Of a stretch of DNA of 64,000 nt, positions 15,009 through 23,811 are shown piece by piece. The notes below the pieces were generated by a model. It did no database searches, was not told where the DNA came from, and saw only the letters and a program-made list of their open reading frames with translations. The stretch is from Arthrobacter_H rhombi (lineage in GTDB: Bacteria > Actinomycetota > Actinomycetes > Actinomycetales > Micrococcaceae): the NCBI RefSeq assembly GCF_039526245.1, contig NZ_BAAAIV010000010.1:218652-282651 (forward strand), given 5' to 3'. A program made the position numbers and the translations under genes. Position 1 is the first letter of the stretch. Every line of letters begins with the position of its first letter.

Positions 15009-16252
15009 CAGGTGGCTCCTGTGACGGTGAGGTAGATGAGCAGCAGGTTCAGCGCGACGATCGCGACGGTGATGGCCCACGCGAAGACCTGGGTGGCGGG
15101 GGGGTTGGCGTTCGTGCCCATGAGCGAGCGCAGGCCCGTATAACGGACCAAGGGAACCAGAGCGAAGGGGATGCCCACCGAGAGGAACACCTGGCTGAGT
15201 ACCAAGGCCCACGTCGGGTCCACGCCGACGGACAGGATGATGATCGCGGGGATCAGCGTCACCAAGCGGCGCGCCAGCAACGGGATCCGCCGGTGCAGCA
15301 GCCCCGACATGATCGCCGAACCGGCATAGCAGCCGACCGAGGTGGAGGCCAGGCCCGACGCCAGCAGACCCACCCCGAAGACGACGCCGATGAACGGCCC
15401 CAGCGCATCGACGATGGCCGCGTGCGCGCCCTGGATGGAGTCGGTCCCCTCGACGCCGCGCAGGCTCGTGGCAGCCAGCAGCAGCATGGCGATGTTGACG
15501 GAGCCGGCGACGACGAGGGCCAGCCCGACATCCCAACGGTTCGCGCGCAGGAGACGTTTCAGCCCGGTCGGGGTGTGACCGCCCCCGTGGCGGTCGCGGG
15601 AGAGCGAGGAGTGCAGGTAGATGGCGTGCGGCATGACGGTGGCACCGAGCATCCCGGCGGCCAGCAGGACCGTTCCGGCCCCCTCGAACCGCGGGACCAA
15701 TCCGCCGGCTGCGGCGCCCCAGTCCGTCGGGCTGACGAACAGACCAGCAACGAAGCCGATGGTGATCAGCACCAGCAGGGCCATGATGACCAATTCGAAC
15801 GGGCGTTGGCCGTGTCGCGACTGGATGGCCAGCAGGACCATGGACACGATGCCGACCAGCAGCCCGCCGAGGGGGAGCGGCAGGCCGAAGAGGATCTGCA
15901 GGGCGATGGCGCCGCCGATGACCTCGGCCAGGTCGGTGGCCATGGCGATGAGTTCGGCCTGGCCCCAGAACGCCAGCCGGCCGGTGCGGGGCAGTCGCTC
16001 GCCGAGAAGCTCGGGCAGCGACTTCCCGGTCACCAGGCCCAGTTTGGCGGAGAGGTACTGGATCATGACGGCCATGACGTTGGCCACCACCAGTACCCAC
16101 ACCAGCAGGTAGCCGTGCTGGGCGCCGGCGGTCAGGTTCGCGGCGACGTTGCCGGGGTCCACATAGGCGATGGCCGCCACAAAGGCAGGTCCCAGCAGCC
16201 AGATGAGCCGGCGTTGGGGCCGGCCCTGCCGTTCGATGACCGTGGTCGCCAT
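15008..16252 (-). CDS. mntH: Nramp-family divalent metal (Mn2+) transporter
   Basis: This 414-residue integral membrane protein of the Nramp family imports Mn2+/Fe2+ with protons. The hallmark first-helix motif is AYVDPGNVAANL (DPGN), and the helix 6 motif is MLGATVMPHAIYLHS (MPH). About eleven helices follow. The start at 16252 (MATTVIERQG) is chosen because longer frames would cross the operator. It is the first gene of mntH-mntR, transcribed leftwards, with the operator 26 to 45 nt upstream. Confidence 0.93.
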   Translation of the reverse strand: MATTVIERQGRPQRRLIWLLGPAFVAAIAYVDPGNVAANLTAGAQHGYLLVWVLVVANVMAVMIQYLSAKLGLVTGKSLPELLGERLPRTGRLAFWGQAELIAMATDLAEVIGGAIALQILFGLPLPLGGLLVGIVSMVLLAIQSRHGQRPFELVIMALLVLITIGFVAGLFVSPTDWGAAAGGLVPRFEGAGTVLLAAGMLGATVMPHAIYLHSSLSRDRHGGGHTPTGLKRLLRANRWDVGLALVVAGSVNIAMLLLAATSLRGVEGTDSIQGAHAAIVDALGPFIGVVFGVGLLASGLASTSVGCYAGSAIMSGLLHRRIPLLARRLVTLIPAIIILSVGVDPTWALVLSQVFLSVGIPFALVPLVRYTGLRSLMGTNANPPATQVFAWAITVAIVALNLLLIYLTVTGAT

Positions 16253-16277
16253 GGCCCTCCTTCGTCGTCGTCGAGAA

Positions 16278-16297
16278 AAGTTAAGACACCTTAACTT
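16278..16297. promoter_or_regulatory. MntR operator palindrome
   Basis: AAGTTAAG-ACAC-CTTAACTT is a perfect 8-4-8 inverted repeat, positioned just upstream of mntH. It resembles known MntR/DtxR-type operators in size and AT-rich arms. The coupled mntR gene makes autoregulation very likely. The divergent hydroquinone reductase promoter begins about 50 bp to the right, so it might be touched too. Confidence 0.8.
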
Positions 16298-16355
16298 AGC
16301 GCGGAAGGTGACCATCGGCCAGCCACGCTTCATCGGCCCGGCGTAGGCTGGCTTC

Positions 16356-17468
16356 ATGAGCGAGAACCAGCACTCCACCCGTGGCGCGTACGTGACACCG
16401 GGACAGGAATTCACCCGGGATACCAACTACATCGATGACCGGATTGTCGCCGATCCCGAGGCCATCCGCGCCTCCACCGCCGAGCCCGGCGGATCGATCG
16501 GGAACCCCGACGCCGGACTCGCCGAGGGGGCACAGGCCTGGCCCGTCGAAGCAGGCCGCTACCGGCTCGTGGCCGCCCGCGCCTGCCCCTGGGCGAACCG
16601 CACGCTCATCGTCCGTCGCCTGCTCGGCCTCGAGGACGCCATCAGCATTGGCCTGCCGGGCCCGACCCATGACGCCCGTTCCTGGACCTTCGATCTGGAC
16701 CCGGACGGACGTGACCCGGTACTGGGCACCGAACGGCTGCAGGAGAACTTCTTTGCCCGCTTCCCCGACTACCCGCGCGGCATCACGGTCCCGGCGATCG
16801 TCGACATCCCCACCGGCGGCGTCGTCACCAACGACTACCCGCAGATGACCCTGGACTTCTCGACGCAGTGGAAGGAATTCCACCGCGAGGGCGCCCCGGA
16901 CCTCATCCCTGCCGGTAGCTGGGAGGAGATGGCCCCGGTCATCAAACGGATCTTCACCGAGGTCAACAACGGGGTCTACCGCTGCGGATTCGCCGGTTCC
17001 CAGGACGCCTACGATGCCGCCTACGACCGCCTCTTCACGGCGATGGACTGGCTGGAGGAGCGGCTGAGCGGTCAGCGCTACCTGATGGGTGACCACATCA
17101 CCGAGGCCGACGTCCGCCTGTTCACCACGCTGGCTCGTTTCGACCCGGTCTACCACGGCCACTTCAAGGCCAACCGCAACAAGCTCGATGAGATGCCGGC
17201 CCTCTGGGCGTACGCCCGCGACCTGTTCCAGACGCCGGGCTTCGGGGATACGACCGACTTCGTGCAGATCAAGCAGCACTACTACATCGTGCACGAGGAC
17301 ATCAATCCCACCCAGTTCGTCCCGAAGGGCCCGGACCTGTCCAACTGGCTCGAGCCGCACGGCCGCGAATCCCTGGGTGGCTCGCCCTTCGGCAACGGAA
17401 CGGCCCCCGGTCCGGTACGCGCCGGCGAAGAGGTCACCCCGGGACACAACCCGTTGTACCCGGCCTAG
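16356..17468 (+). CDS. Glutathionyl/mycothiyl-hydroquinone reductase (GST-like)
   Basis: The 370-residue protein belongs to the Xi-class GST family (YqjG/ECM4/PcpF). An N-terminal thioredoxin-fold domain contains ARACPWANRTLIVRRL with the catalytic CPWA cysteine (about residue 77). The C-terminal helical domain has RYLMGDHITEADVRLFTTLARFDPVY and an RDLFQTPGF region. Members reduce S-thiolated hydroquinones; in actinobacteria the thiol would be mycothiol. TAGGCT (16344-16349) lies exactly 6 nt before the ATG, so the transcript is probably leaderless. Confidence 0.88.
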   Translation: MSENQHSTRGAYVTPGQEFTRDTNYIDDRIVADPEAIRASTAEPGGSIGNPDAGLAEGAQAWPVEAGRYRLVAARACPWANRTLIVRRLLGLEDAISIGLPGPTHDARSWTFDLDPDGRDPVLGTERLQENFFARFPDYPRGITVPAIVDIPTGGVVTNDYPQMTLDFSTQWKEFHREGAPDLIPAGSWEEMAPVIKRIFTEVNNGVYRCGFAGSQDAYDAAYDRLFTAMDWLEERLSGQRYLMGDHITEADVRLFTTLARFDPVYHGHFKANRNKLDEMPALWAYARDLFQTPGFGDTTDFVQIKQHYYIVHEDINPTQFVPKGPDLSNWLEPHGRESLGGSPFGNGTAPGPVRAGEEVTPGHNPLYPA

Positions 17469-17474
17469 GCGGTC

Positions 17475-17942
17475 CTACGGGCTGGGCTCGGGAGACGGGA
17501 TCGGTTTGAGGCCCTTGACGAACACGTTCCGGTGGAGCTGCTTCCAGCCAGCGGAGGTGAGGGTCGAGGCGTCGAATCTGTCGGGGACGAGCTGGACGGT
17601 GCCGAAGCTGATGCCCATCGCGTTGACGGGCATCCCGCCGCAACCAGTGAAATCATCCTCCGCGACGATGATGCAGACCCCGGGACGTGCAGGCATCGAT
17701 TCGGTATCCTCTTCGTTGGCCGGGAGAGCCACATAGAACGAGTGGCCCTCCGCCCGGGCGGCAAACCGTGCTGTGCCCGGCTTGAACCCCGTAGCGTTGC
17801 TACCCGACGGCAAGGCATCGGCCTTCGTCGCGGGCTGCTCCAGCAGCTCGATCCCGGAGGCGGCATTCGAGGCCGAGCATCCGGACAGCAGTGGCAGCGA
17901 GAGCCCGGCGACCAACAGCGCGGACAGGCGGTTGACGTGCAT
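17475..17942 (-). CDS. Lipoprotein of unknown function
   Basis: A 155-residue protein begins with a lipoprotein signal peptide, HVNRLSALLVAGLSLPLLSGC, with the lipobox LLSGC at residue 22. The remainder is a small domain with two cysteines (PGVCIIVAEDDFTGCGG), likely disulfide-bonded outside the membrane. A G-run upstream of the ATG (GGGGGG) serves as ribosome-binding site. No family is recognised. It converges with the hydroquinone reductase gene. Confidence 0.7.
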   Translation of the reverse strand: MHVNRLSALLVAGLSLPLLSGCSASNAASGIELLEQPATKADALPSGSNATGFKPGTARFAARAEGHSFYVALPANEEDTESMPARPGVCIIVAEDDFTGCGGMPVNAMGISFGTVQLVPDRFDASTLTSAGWKQLHRNVFVKGLKPIPSPEPSP

Positions 17943-18020
17943 GTATCCCCCCAGAGGTTGTCGCATCACACGAGCGGCAGGAGCGCCCAAGCGACAGCCC
18001 CACGTGGCAGGATGGAAACC

Positions 18021-19079
18021 ATGACGATCACCGCCGCAGCAGACGGCTCAGCGCTGGGAAACCCCGGACCGGCCGGCTGGGCCTGGTACGTCGACGACGC
18101 CACCTGGCGTGCCGGCGGCTGGCCACACGGAACCAACAACATGGGCGAGCTCATGGCGGTGCTGGACCTTTTCCGCGCCACCGCCCACGTCACCGACGAG
18201 CACCTGCGCATCCTGTGCGACTCGCAGTACGTCATCAACTGCGTCACCAAATGGATGCCCGGCTGGAAGCGCAAGGGCTGGAAGAAGGCCGACGGCAAGC
18301 CGGTCCTCAACGTCGAGCTCCTCAAACAGATCGACGAGGCGATCCGCGGCCGCGACTACAGCTTCGAATGGGTCAAGGGCCACGCCGGGCACTACCTGAA
18401 CGAGGCGGCCGATGACCGGGCCCGCGCCGTCGCCACCGCTTACCAGGCGGGACGCGGCAGCGACATGGGCCCCGGCTACCCCGGCGCTACAGCCGCCGGC
18501 ACTCCCGCGGAAACCCGGACGACGGCGGAGCAAGCCTCCGTGGCGCAGGCCCAGGCCGTAGCTCCGGCTCCGGCCCCGGCAGCTCCGCGGCAACCCGCCC
18601 AGGACGACCTCTTCTCCTCGCTGGAGGACACCGCGGAAACCGGTCAGGGCAACGCCGACATCGACGCGGTGGTCACCCTCGAACGCGAACTGCTGGACCC
18701 CGAAGTCCGCTCAGAGGTCAGCCAGCTGAACTTCCTGCTGCATCCCGATTACCGGGAAATCGCCGCCGACGGCACGGTACGCGAACGTGAAACCGCCATC
18801 ACCGTGCTCGCCTCCGCCGCCACCGATCTCCCCGAGGCCCGCGACGACGGCATCCCGGACGACGACGATGCCCCCTCCGCCAACTACGCGCCACCTGCCA
18901 CCTGGTCCGGCGCCGAGCGCACGTTCGAGCTGCTCGAGGCAGTCCAGGCCGGGGATGACGCCATCCACCTGGCCTACCGATGGGTGGGAGCAGAAACCGC
19001 CACAGCGGTCGGCTCCCTCTGGCACCGCCAGGACAACCGTTGGCGGCTGCGCTTCCGCCAGGAAACCCCAGAAATCTAA
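18021..19079 (+). CDS. Ribonuclease HI with C-terminal NTF2-like domain
   Basis: Residues 1 to about 145 form RNase HI: AADGSALGNPGPAGWAWY (first Asp), NNMGELMAV (Glu), LCDSQYVIN (Asp) and KGHAGHYLNEAADDRA (His and last Asp), all four acidic catalytic residues present. It cleaves RNA in RNA-DNA hybrids. After an Ala/Pro-rich linker of about 60 residues, a second domain (about 215-352) has a SnoaL/DUF4440-like pattern: DAVVTLERELLDPEVRSEVSQLNFLLHPDYREI ... GSLWHRQDNRWRLRFRQETP. The ATG at 18021 agrees with the start of homology. The fusion is longer than canonical RNase HI (about 155 residues). Confidence 0.88.
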   Translation: MTITAAADGSALGNPGPAGWAWYVDDATWRAGGWPHGTNNMGELMAVLDLFRATAHVTDEHLRILCDSQYVINCVTKWMPGWKRKGWKKADGKPVLNVELLKQIDEAIRGRDYSFEWVKGHAGHYLNEAADDRARAVATAYQAGRGSDMGPGYPGATAAGTPAETRTTAEQASVAQAQAVAPAPAPAAPRQPAQDDLFSSLEDTAETGQGNADIDAVVTLERELLDPEVRSEVSQLNFLLHPDYREIAADGTVRERETAITVLASAATDLPEARDDGIPDDDDAPSANYAPPATWSGAERTFELLEAVQAGDDAIHLAYRWVGAETATAVGSLWHRQDNRWRLRFRQETPEI

Positions 19080-19106
19080 CCGCCCGAACCCCAGGAGAAC
19101 CACCTC

Positions 19107-20252
19107 GTGACCGATCCGCGTTTTGCCCCCGTCGTCGACCTGTTGGAATCCTTCGCCGCCGCGGACCCCGACTACTCGGCGCAACTCTGCGTCTACGCCG
19201 GCGGCGTGCTGGTGATCGACCACGTGGTGGGCCCGAACAGCAGCGAGGACTCGCTCACCGGGGTCTTCTCCGCGTCCAAGGGCGCCGCGGGCCTGGTGAT
19301 GGCCCTGCTGGTGCAGGACGGACTGCTGGATCCCGAGGAGCCGGTGGCCACCTACTGGCCCGAATTCGCGGCCAACGGCAAGGCCGCCATCACCGTGGGG
19401 CAGCTGCTCAGCCATCAGGGCGGACTGCCGGGCGTCGACGGCGGCATGAGCGTGGAGCAGTACACCGACTCGGCCACGGGTGCGGCCCGCCTGGCTGCCG
19501 CACCGCCGGTCTGGAAGCCCGGCTCCACGCATCAGTACCACGCGCTGACCATGGGGGTCTTCGCCGAGGAACTGGTCCGGCGCATCACCGGCCAGACCCT
19601 GCAGCACGTCTACGAGACCCGGATCCGCGAGCCCTTCGGCATCGACTTCTACCTCGGTCTGCCCGAGGCGGAGGAGGCCCGCTACCGGGACGTCCTCAAG
19701 CCCGCCGGGGAGCAGCAGCTGCCCTTCATCGACCCGTTCGGGCCGATGGGTTTGGCGCTGAACTCGACCTCCGGCTTCGACGTCGGCGACGGCGTGGGCT
19801 ACGGGCTGCTGGATCTGCCCAACCTGCCCATCATCCGCTCCGCGGGCATCGCTGCAGCCGGGGGCGTGGCCAGCGCCCGCGGCCTGGCGCGGCTCTACGC
19901 GGCGGCGAGCACCGGCGTCGTCCGTGAAGACGGTGCCGCCGACGGGCCGTTCCTCACCGGGGAAACCGTCCACGCCGTCGCCGATGAGCAGGTCTTTGGC
20001 ATCGACCGGGCGAACGGGTTGACCGGTGCGTTCGGGCTGATGTTCATGAAGTCCATCCCCCGCAACGACTTCGGTTCCTGGCGTGCCTTCGGGCACGACG
20101 GCGCCAACGCCACCCTGGCCTACGCCGACCCTGCCTACGGGATCGGCTTCGGGTACGTGCCGGCCCGGGCCGAGGAGAGTGGCACCACATCCCGCGGCGG
20201 CCAGCTTTCCGCCACCCTGCGCCAGGTGTTGCTGAGCGCCGCGGCCGACTAG
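19107..20252 (+). CDS. Class C beta-lactamase-like serine hydrolase/esterase
   Basis: The 381-residue cytosolic protein has the SxxK motif in FSASKGAAG (Ser about residue 54), the HQYHALTMG tyrosine motif, and a late GHDGANATLAYADPAYGIGFGYV in place of KTG. This matches family VIII esterases/EstB-like serine hydrolases rather than true beta-lactamases, and there is no signal peptide. GTG start at 19107 with AGGAG upstream. It follows the RNase H gene by 27 nt and precedes the RclA-like gene by 38 nt; the three may be co-transcribed. Confidence 0.85.
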   Translation: MTDPRFAPVVDLLESFAAADPDYSAQLCVYAGGVLVIDHVVGPNSSEDSLTGVFSASKGAAGLVMALLVQDGLLDPEEPVATYWPEFAANGKAAITVGQLLSHQGGLPGVDGGMSVEQYTDSATGAARLAAAPPVWKPGSTHQYHALTMGVFAEELVRRITGQTLQHVYETRIREPFGIDFYLGLPEAEEARYRDVLKPAGEQQLPFIDPFGPMGLALNSTSGFDVGDGVGYGLLDLPNLPIIRSAGIAAAGGVASARGLARLYAAASTGVVREDGAADGPFLTGETVHAVADEQVFGIDRANGLTGAFGLMFMKSIPRNDFGSWRAFGHDGANATLAYADPAYGIGFGYVPARAEESGTTSRGGQLSATLRQVLLSAAAD

Positions 20253-20290
20253 ATTCATCCGTACACCCACCCACAAGAAGGAGCAACACC

Positions 20291-21715
20291 ATGGAGCAGC
20301 TGGACGTGGACACCCTGGTCATCGGCTGGGGCAAGGGCGGGAAGACCCTCGCCGGGCAGCTGGCGCGCAGCGGCCGCCAGGTGGCGCTGGTGGAGCGTTC
20401 GCCCCAGATGTACGGCGGAACGTGCATCAACGTGGCCTGTGTTCCCACCAAGGCGCTGGTCCACCAGGCCAGCGGGCGCCGCGAGGGGGACGACCCGGTG
20501 GAGTGGTTCAGCTCCTCCGTGGCAGCCCGCGACGGGCTCATCGGCAAGCTGCGCGCGAAGAACCACGAGATGCTCGCGACCGTCTCGACGGTCACGCTCA
20601 TCGACGGCGACGCCCGCTTCATCGCCCCCGGGGAGAACGGGCAGGACTCCGTCGCCCCCGGCCACCTGGTGGAGGTCACCGGCGGCACGGAAACGCTGCA
20701 CATCACCGCAGAACACGTCATCATCAACACCGGTGCCTTCCCGGCCCGTCCGTCACTGGACGGCCTGGCAGCCCTGGAACCGGCCGACGGGGTCTACGAC
20801 TCGACCACCATCCAGCACGCCGACCCGTTCCCGCGCCGCCTGACCATCCTGGGCAGCGGATACGTCGGCCTCGAATTCGCTGGCATGTTCGCCGACTTCG
20901 GCTCCGAGGTCACCGTGGTGGGGCGCTCGGAGGCACTGCTGTCCGCGGAGGACGACGACGTCGCCTCGGCCGTGCGCGAGGGGCTCGAAGCGCAGGGGGT
21001 CACCTTCCGGCTCGGTGCCTCGGCCACTTCCGTCGCGGCTGAGGGCGGCACGGTCACCCTGGGGGTGACGGACTCCGCGGGGGACGGCTCGCTCGAGGCC
21101 GACGCCCTGCTCGTTGCCACCGGGCGGACCCCGGCCACCGCGGTCCTGGGGCTCGACGCGGTCGGCATCGCCACCGACGACCGCGGCTACATCCCGGTCG
21201 ACGACTTCCTGCGGACCAGCCTCGAAGGGGTCTACGCCGTGGGCGACGTCAACGGTGGAGACCAGTTCACCTACATCTCGCTTGACGATTCGCGGATCCT
21301 GGCCGGCCAGTTGATGGGGAAGGGCACTCGCAGCCGGGCCGACCGGGTGGCCGTCCCCTCCACCACCTTCCTCACCCCGCCCCTGGCCCGGGTGGGCTTG
21401 AACGAGAAGCAGGCGCGGGAGGCGGGACGCGACGTCCTGGTCGCCTCGAAGAAGGTCGCCGAGATCGCCGCGATGCCGCGACCGAAGATCATGGAACAGA
21501 CCCGCGGGGTCATCAAGTTCGTCGTCGACCCGGAGACCGACCTGGTCCTGGGGGCGACCCTGAACTGCATCGACGCCCAGGAACTGGTGAATCTGGTGGC
21601 CCTGGCCATGCGCGCGGGCGTCACCGCGTCAGAGCTGCGCGACGGCATCTGGACACACCCCTCCACCACCGAATCCCTCAACGAGGTCCTCGCCGGATTG
21701 GCACCGCTGGAATAG
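20291..21715 (+). CDS. RclA-like pyridine nucleotide-disulfide oxidoreductase
   Basis: This 474-residue flavoprotein has an FAD Rossmann motif (TLVIGWGKGGKTLAG), redox-active cysteines in MYGGTCINVACVPTKALVH, an NAD(P) motif (LTILGSGYVGLEFAGMFADFG), a second FAD motif (GVYAVGDVNGGDQFTYISLDD) and the dimerisation domain with the HPSTTESLNEV tail. GKGGKTLA and the CINVACVPTK spacing resemble RclA/YkgC (copper or hypothiocyanous acid reductase) more than dihydrolipoamide or mercuric reductase. It probably protects against oxidants. AGAAGGAG precedes the ATG. Confidence 0.82.
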   Translation: MEQLDVDTLVIGWGKGGKTLAGQLARSGRQVALVERSPQMYGGTCINVACVPTKALVHQASGRREGDDPVEWFSSSVAARDGLIGKLRAKNHEMLATVSTVTLIDGDARFIAPGENGQDSVAPGHLVEVTGGTETLHITAEHVIINTGAFPARPSLDGLAALEPADGVYDSTTIQHADPFPRRLTILGSGYVGLEFAGMFADFGSEVTVVGRSEALLSAEDDDVASAVREGLEAQGVTFRLGASATSVAAEGGTVTLGVTDSAGDGSLEADALLVATGRTPATAVLGLDAVGIATDDRGYIPVDDFLRTSLEGVYAVGDVNGGDQFTYISLDDSRILAGQLMGKGTRSRADRVAVPSTTFLTPPLARVGLNEKQAREAGRDVLVASKKVAEIAAMPRPKIMEQTRGVIKFVVDPETDLVLGATLNCIDAQELVNLVALAMRAGVTASELRDGIWTHPSTTESLNEVLAGLAPLE

Positions 21716-21723
21716 ACGGTCTC

Positions 21724-22554
21724 TCAGGCCGGGCTGTGGAGTGGCCACTCCGGTGAGGCCTGCAGTTCGCCGTCGTGCCCACAGACCAGGACCGCAACGC
21801 CGAGTTCTCGCACCGCCGCATCAAGGGTCGTGGCACCGCCGGCGAGGATCGCCTTGGAGAGCACGTCCGCGGTGACGATGTCCTCGGCCAGGACGCTGAC
21901 CTGCAGGTACGCGTTGGAGCGGCCGTAGCCGTGGCCGGATGAGGTGGCCAGTGCCGCGGTGAACCCCGGGGTGCCCGCCAGCGGGACGTCGGCGACCAGT
22001 GCGTCGGTGTCGAAGGGATCGGTGATGCCCGCGCGCCAATGCCGCCCGTAGAAGGGGTCGGATCCGGTGGGCTCCGCCGGGAAGGGCGAACCGCTGCACA
22101 GCACGTCGCCGCCGGCGGTCACCGACCAGTGCGGCAATTCAAGGTCCATCATGGCCTGGCCGGCATGGGCGATCGCCCAGCCCTTGACCAGTCCGCGCAG
22201 ATCCACGGGGCCGGTCGGGGTGTGTGGGGTGAAGGCGCCTTCGGTGGCGTTGCGCCAGGTGATGGCCTGTTCATACAGGGCGCGGAGCCGGTGGTGGGAG
22301 TAGCGCAGTTCGATTTCACCGCGGCGCAGGTCCTCCACCGATCCGCGGCCGCCCACGCCGAAATACTGTTCGGTCTCCTCGAAGACCCGCTTCATGGTCT
22401 GCACGGCGGCGTCCAGCTCGTCGGCGGCCAGGGGTGCGCTGATGCTGACCACTGTCCCCAAGGCCTCGAAGGTCCGGTTGGCCAGGGAAGGAACTGGCGG
22501 GTCAGCTTCCTCATCGGGCAGGGGATCTTCGGCTGGCCCACTCATCGAGTTCAC
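21724..22554 (-). CDS. apbE: FAD:protein FMN transferase (ApbE)
   Basis: The 276-residue protein carries ApbE motifs: FEALGTVVSISAP at the N-terminus, LRGLVKGWAIAHAGQAM (DLGG.AKG equivalent), WSVTAGGDVLCSG (NaGGD) and the metal-binding EDIVTADVLSKAILAGG (TADA). ApbE covalently attaches FMN to Ser/Thr in SGAT-type motifs of exported proteins. The GTG start at 22554 overlaps the upstream stop (GTGA), suggesting coupling; ATG 22545 is an alternative. No export signal is seen. The upstream small exported gene is the obvious partner. Confidence 0.85.
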   Translation of the reverse strand: MNSMSGPAEDPLPDEEADPPVPSLANRTFEALGTVVSISAPLAADELDAAVQTMKRVFEETEQYFGVGGRGSVEDLRRGEIELRYSHHRLRALYEQAITWRNATEGAFTPHTPTGPVDLRGLVKGWAIAHAGQAMMDLELPHWSVTAGGDVLCSGSPFPAEPTGSDPFYGRHWRAGITDPFDTDALVADVPLAGTPGFTAALATSSGHGYGRSNAYLQVSVLAEDIVTADVLSKAILAGGATTLDAAVRELGVAVLVCGHDGELQASPEWPLHSPA

Positions 22555-22859
22555 GCCCGTGAGGCGTCGAGGGCAGCCTGCTGGGTCATGGCATAGGCGG
22601 CGGGGGAGTATCCGGGGCCGCTGAGCAATTGGACCGGGGCGGATCCGCGCAGCTGTTGACGCCGGACCGGGGAGAGCGACGCCGAGGACGTGGACAGCCG
22701 GTCGCTGATGGTCGCCGAGGCGCCGGAGGGCAGCGAGCCGAGGCGGGGAGGGGTCTGGGTGGAGGCCGCTTGGGCTGCGGGGGCCGTGCCACCCAGCCAG
22801 CCGGAAGCCAGGACACCTGCCGAGGCCACGGAAGCGAAAATAGCCTGGCGGATGTTCAC
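22551..22859 (-). CDS. Small exported FMN_bind-like protein lacking the acceptor Thr
   Basis: The 102-residue protein starts at a GTG preceded by AAAGGA. A signal peptide (NIRQAIFASVASAGVLASG ... cleavage near AQAAS) is followed by about 70 residues. The C-terminus, RRQQLRGSAPVQLLSGPGY then SPAAYAMTQQAALDASRA, aligns in spacing with the end of FMN_bind domains (VSGATYTSxAYxxSLQxALDxA). However, the flavin acceptor motif SGAT is replaced by SGPG. An SGASAT earlier in the chain could be an alternative site. The gene is coupled to apbE by a 4-nt overlap. The function is inferred from this partnership. Confidence 0.6.
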   Translation of the reverse strand: MNIRQAIFASVASAGVLASGWLGGTAPAAQAASTQTPPRLGSLPSGASATISDRLSTSSASLSPVRRQQLRGSAPVQLLSGPGYSPAAYAMTQQAALDASRA

Positions 22860-23021
22860 GACGGGTTCCTTTCGGGAAAGCGGTCCATACGGGTGCTGCA
22901 TGTCTTCCACTGTCCCCAACACAACTGTGAGAACCCTGTGCCACGGCTCGAAAACGACTGCGCCGGGGGACCTTTCAGCCGAGGGCGCAACCAGCCGACG
23001 CCGGCGACGTAAGGTGGATGC

Positions 23022-23783
23022 GTGGAATTCGAGAAGCGGTATCTGGCCCTGGGGGATTCGTTCACTGAAGGCATGGGAGATGACGACCCGACCCGGCCCA
23101 ACGGGGTGCGGGGGTGGGCGGACCGCGTGGCCGAACAGCTGTGCACCGCCGACCCGGCGTGGGGGTACGCGAACCTGGCGATCCGCGGCAAGAAGATCCG
23201 CCAGGTCATCGACGAGCAACTCGATGCGGCGCTGGTGCTGCAGCCCACCCTGGTCACGCTCTACGCCGGCGGCAACGACATCCTGCGTCCGCGCGTGGAC
23301 ATCGACGCCCTCATGGCGGGATACGACGACATGGTGGCCCGGCTGCGCGCCTCAGGTGCAGCCGTGGTGGTGTTCACCGGCTTTGATTCCTCGGACTCGG
23401 CGGTGTTCGGCAAGACCCGCGGCCGCACGGCCATCTACAACGAATGGGTGCGTGAGACGGCAGACAACCACGGAGCCGTGGTGGCCGACTACTGGCGGTG
23501 GCGGGAATTCAGCGACCTGCGCTACTGGGCCCAGGACCGTCTGCACATGGGGACGCCGGGCCACACGCTGATGGCCAAGAAGGTCTTGAACCTGCTGGAG
23601 TCCACCGACGCGATCGAGACCCCGGAACTCGAGACCGTGGCGACGCAGTCCCGGCTGGCCAGGATGCAGCAGGACGCGCGCTGGGCGCGCGAGCACGTGG
23701 TGCCGTGGGTCAAGCGGCGGTTGACCGGCACCTCATCCGGCGATTCGCTGAGCGCCCGCTACCCCGACTACGTCCGGCTGTAG
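23022..23783 (+). CDS. SGNH/GDSL-family hydrolase
   Basis: This 253-residue hydrolase shows the SGNH blocks: YLALGDSFTEG (Ser, residue about 13), NLAIRGKK (Gly), LVTLYAGGNDILRP (Asn), and DRLHMGTPGH (Asp and His). No signal peptide, so a cytosolic esterase or acyl hydrolase is likely. Start is GTG 23022. A TAAGGT hexamer at 23010-23015 stands exactly 6 nt upstream, consistent with a leaderless transcript, although AAGGTGG could also act as a ribosome site. It is divergent from the apbE pair. Confidence 0.85.
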   Translation: MEFEKRYLALGDSFTEGMGDDDPTRPNGVRGWADRVAEQLCTADPAWGYANLAIRGKKIRQVIDEQLDAALVLQPTLVTLYAGGNDILRPRVDIDALMAGYDDMVARLRASGAAVVVFTGFDSSDSAVFGKTRGRTAIYNEWVRETADNHGAVVADYWRWREFSDLRYWAQDRLHMGTPGHTLMAKKVLNLLESTDAIETPELETVATQSRLARMQQDARWAREHVVPWVKRRLTGTSSGDSLSARYPDYVRL

Positions 23784-23811
23784 CCGCTTCTGCGGGGCGG
23801 CAGCGGGCCAG

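Noticed and set aside
14310..16100. Single large minus-strand frame spanning mntR and most of mntH
   Set aside because: Only the mntR end is in the correct frame; the rest is an out-of-frame read of mntH, whose true frame is 15008-16252.
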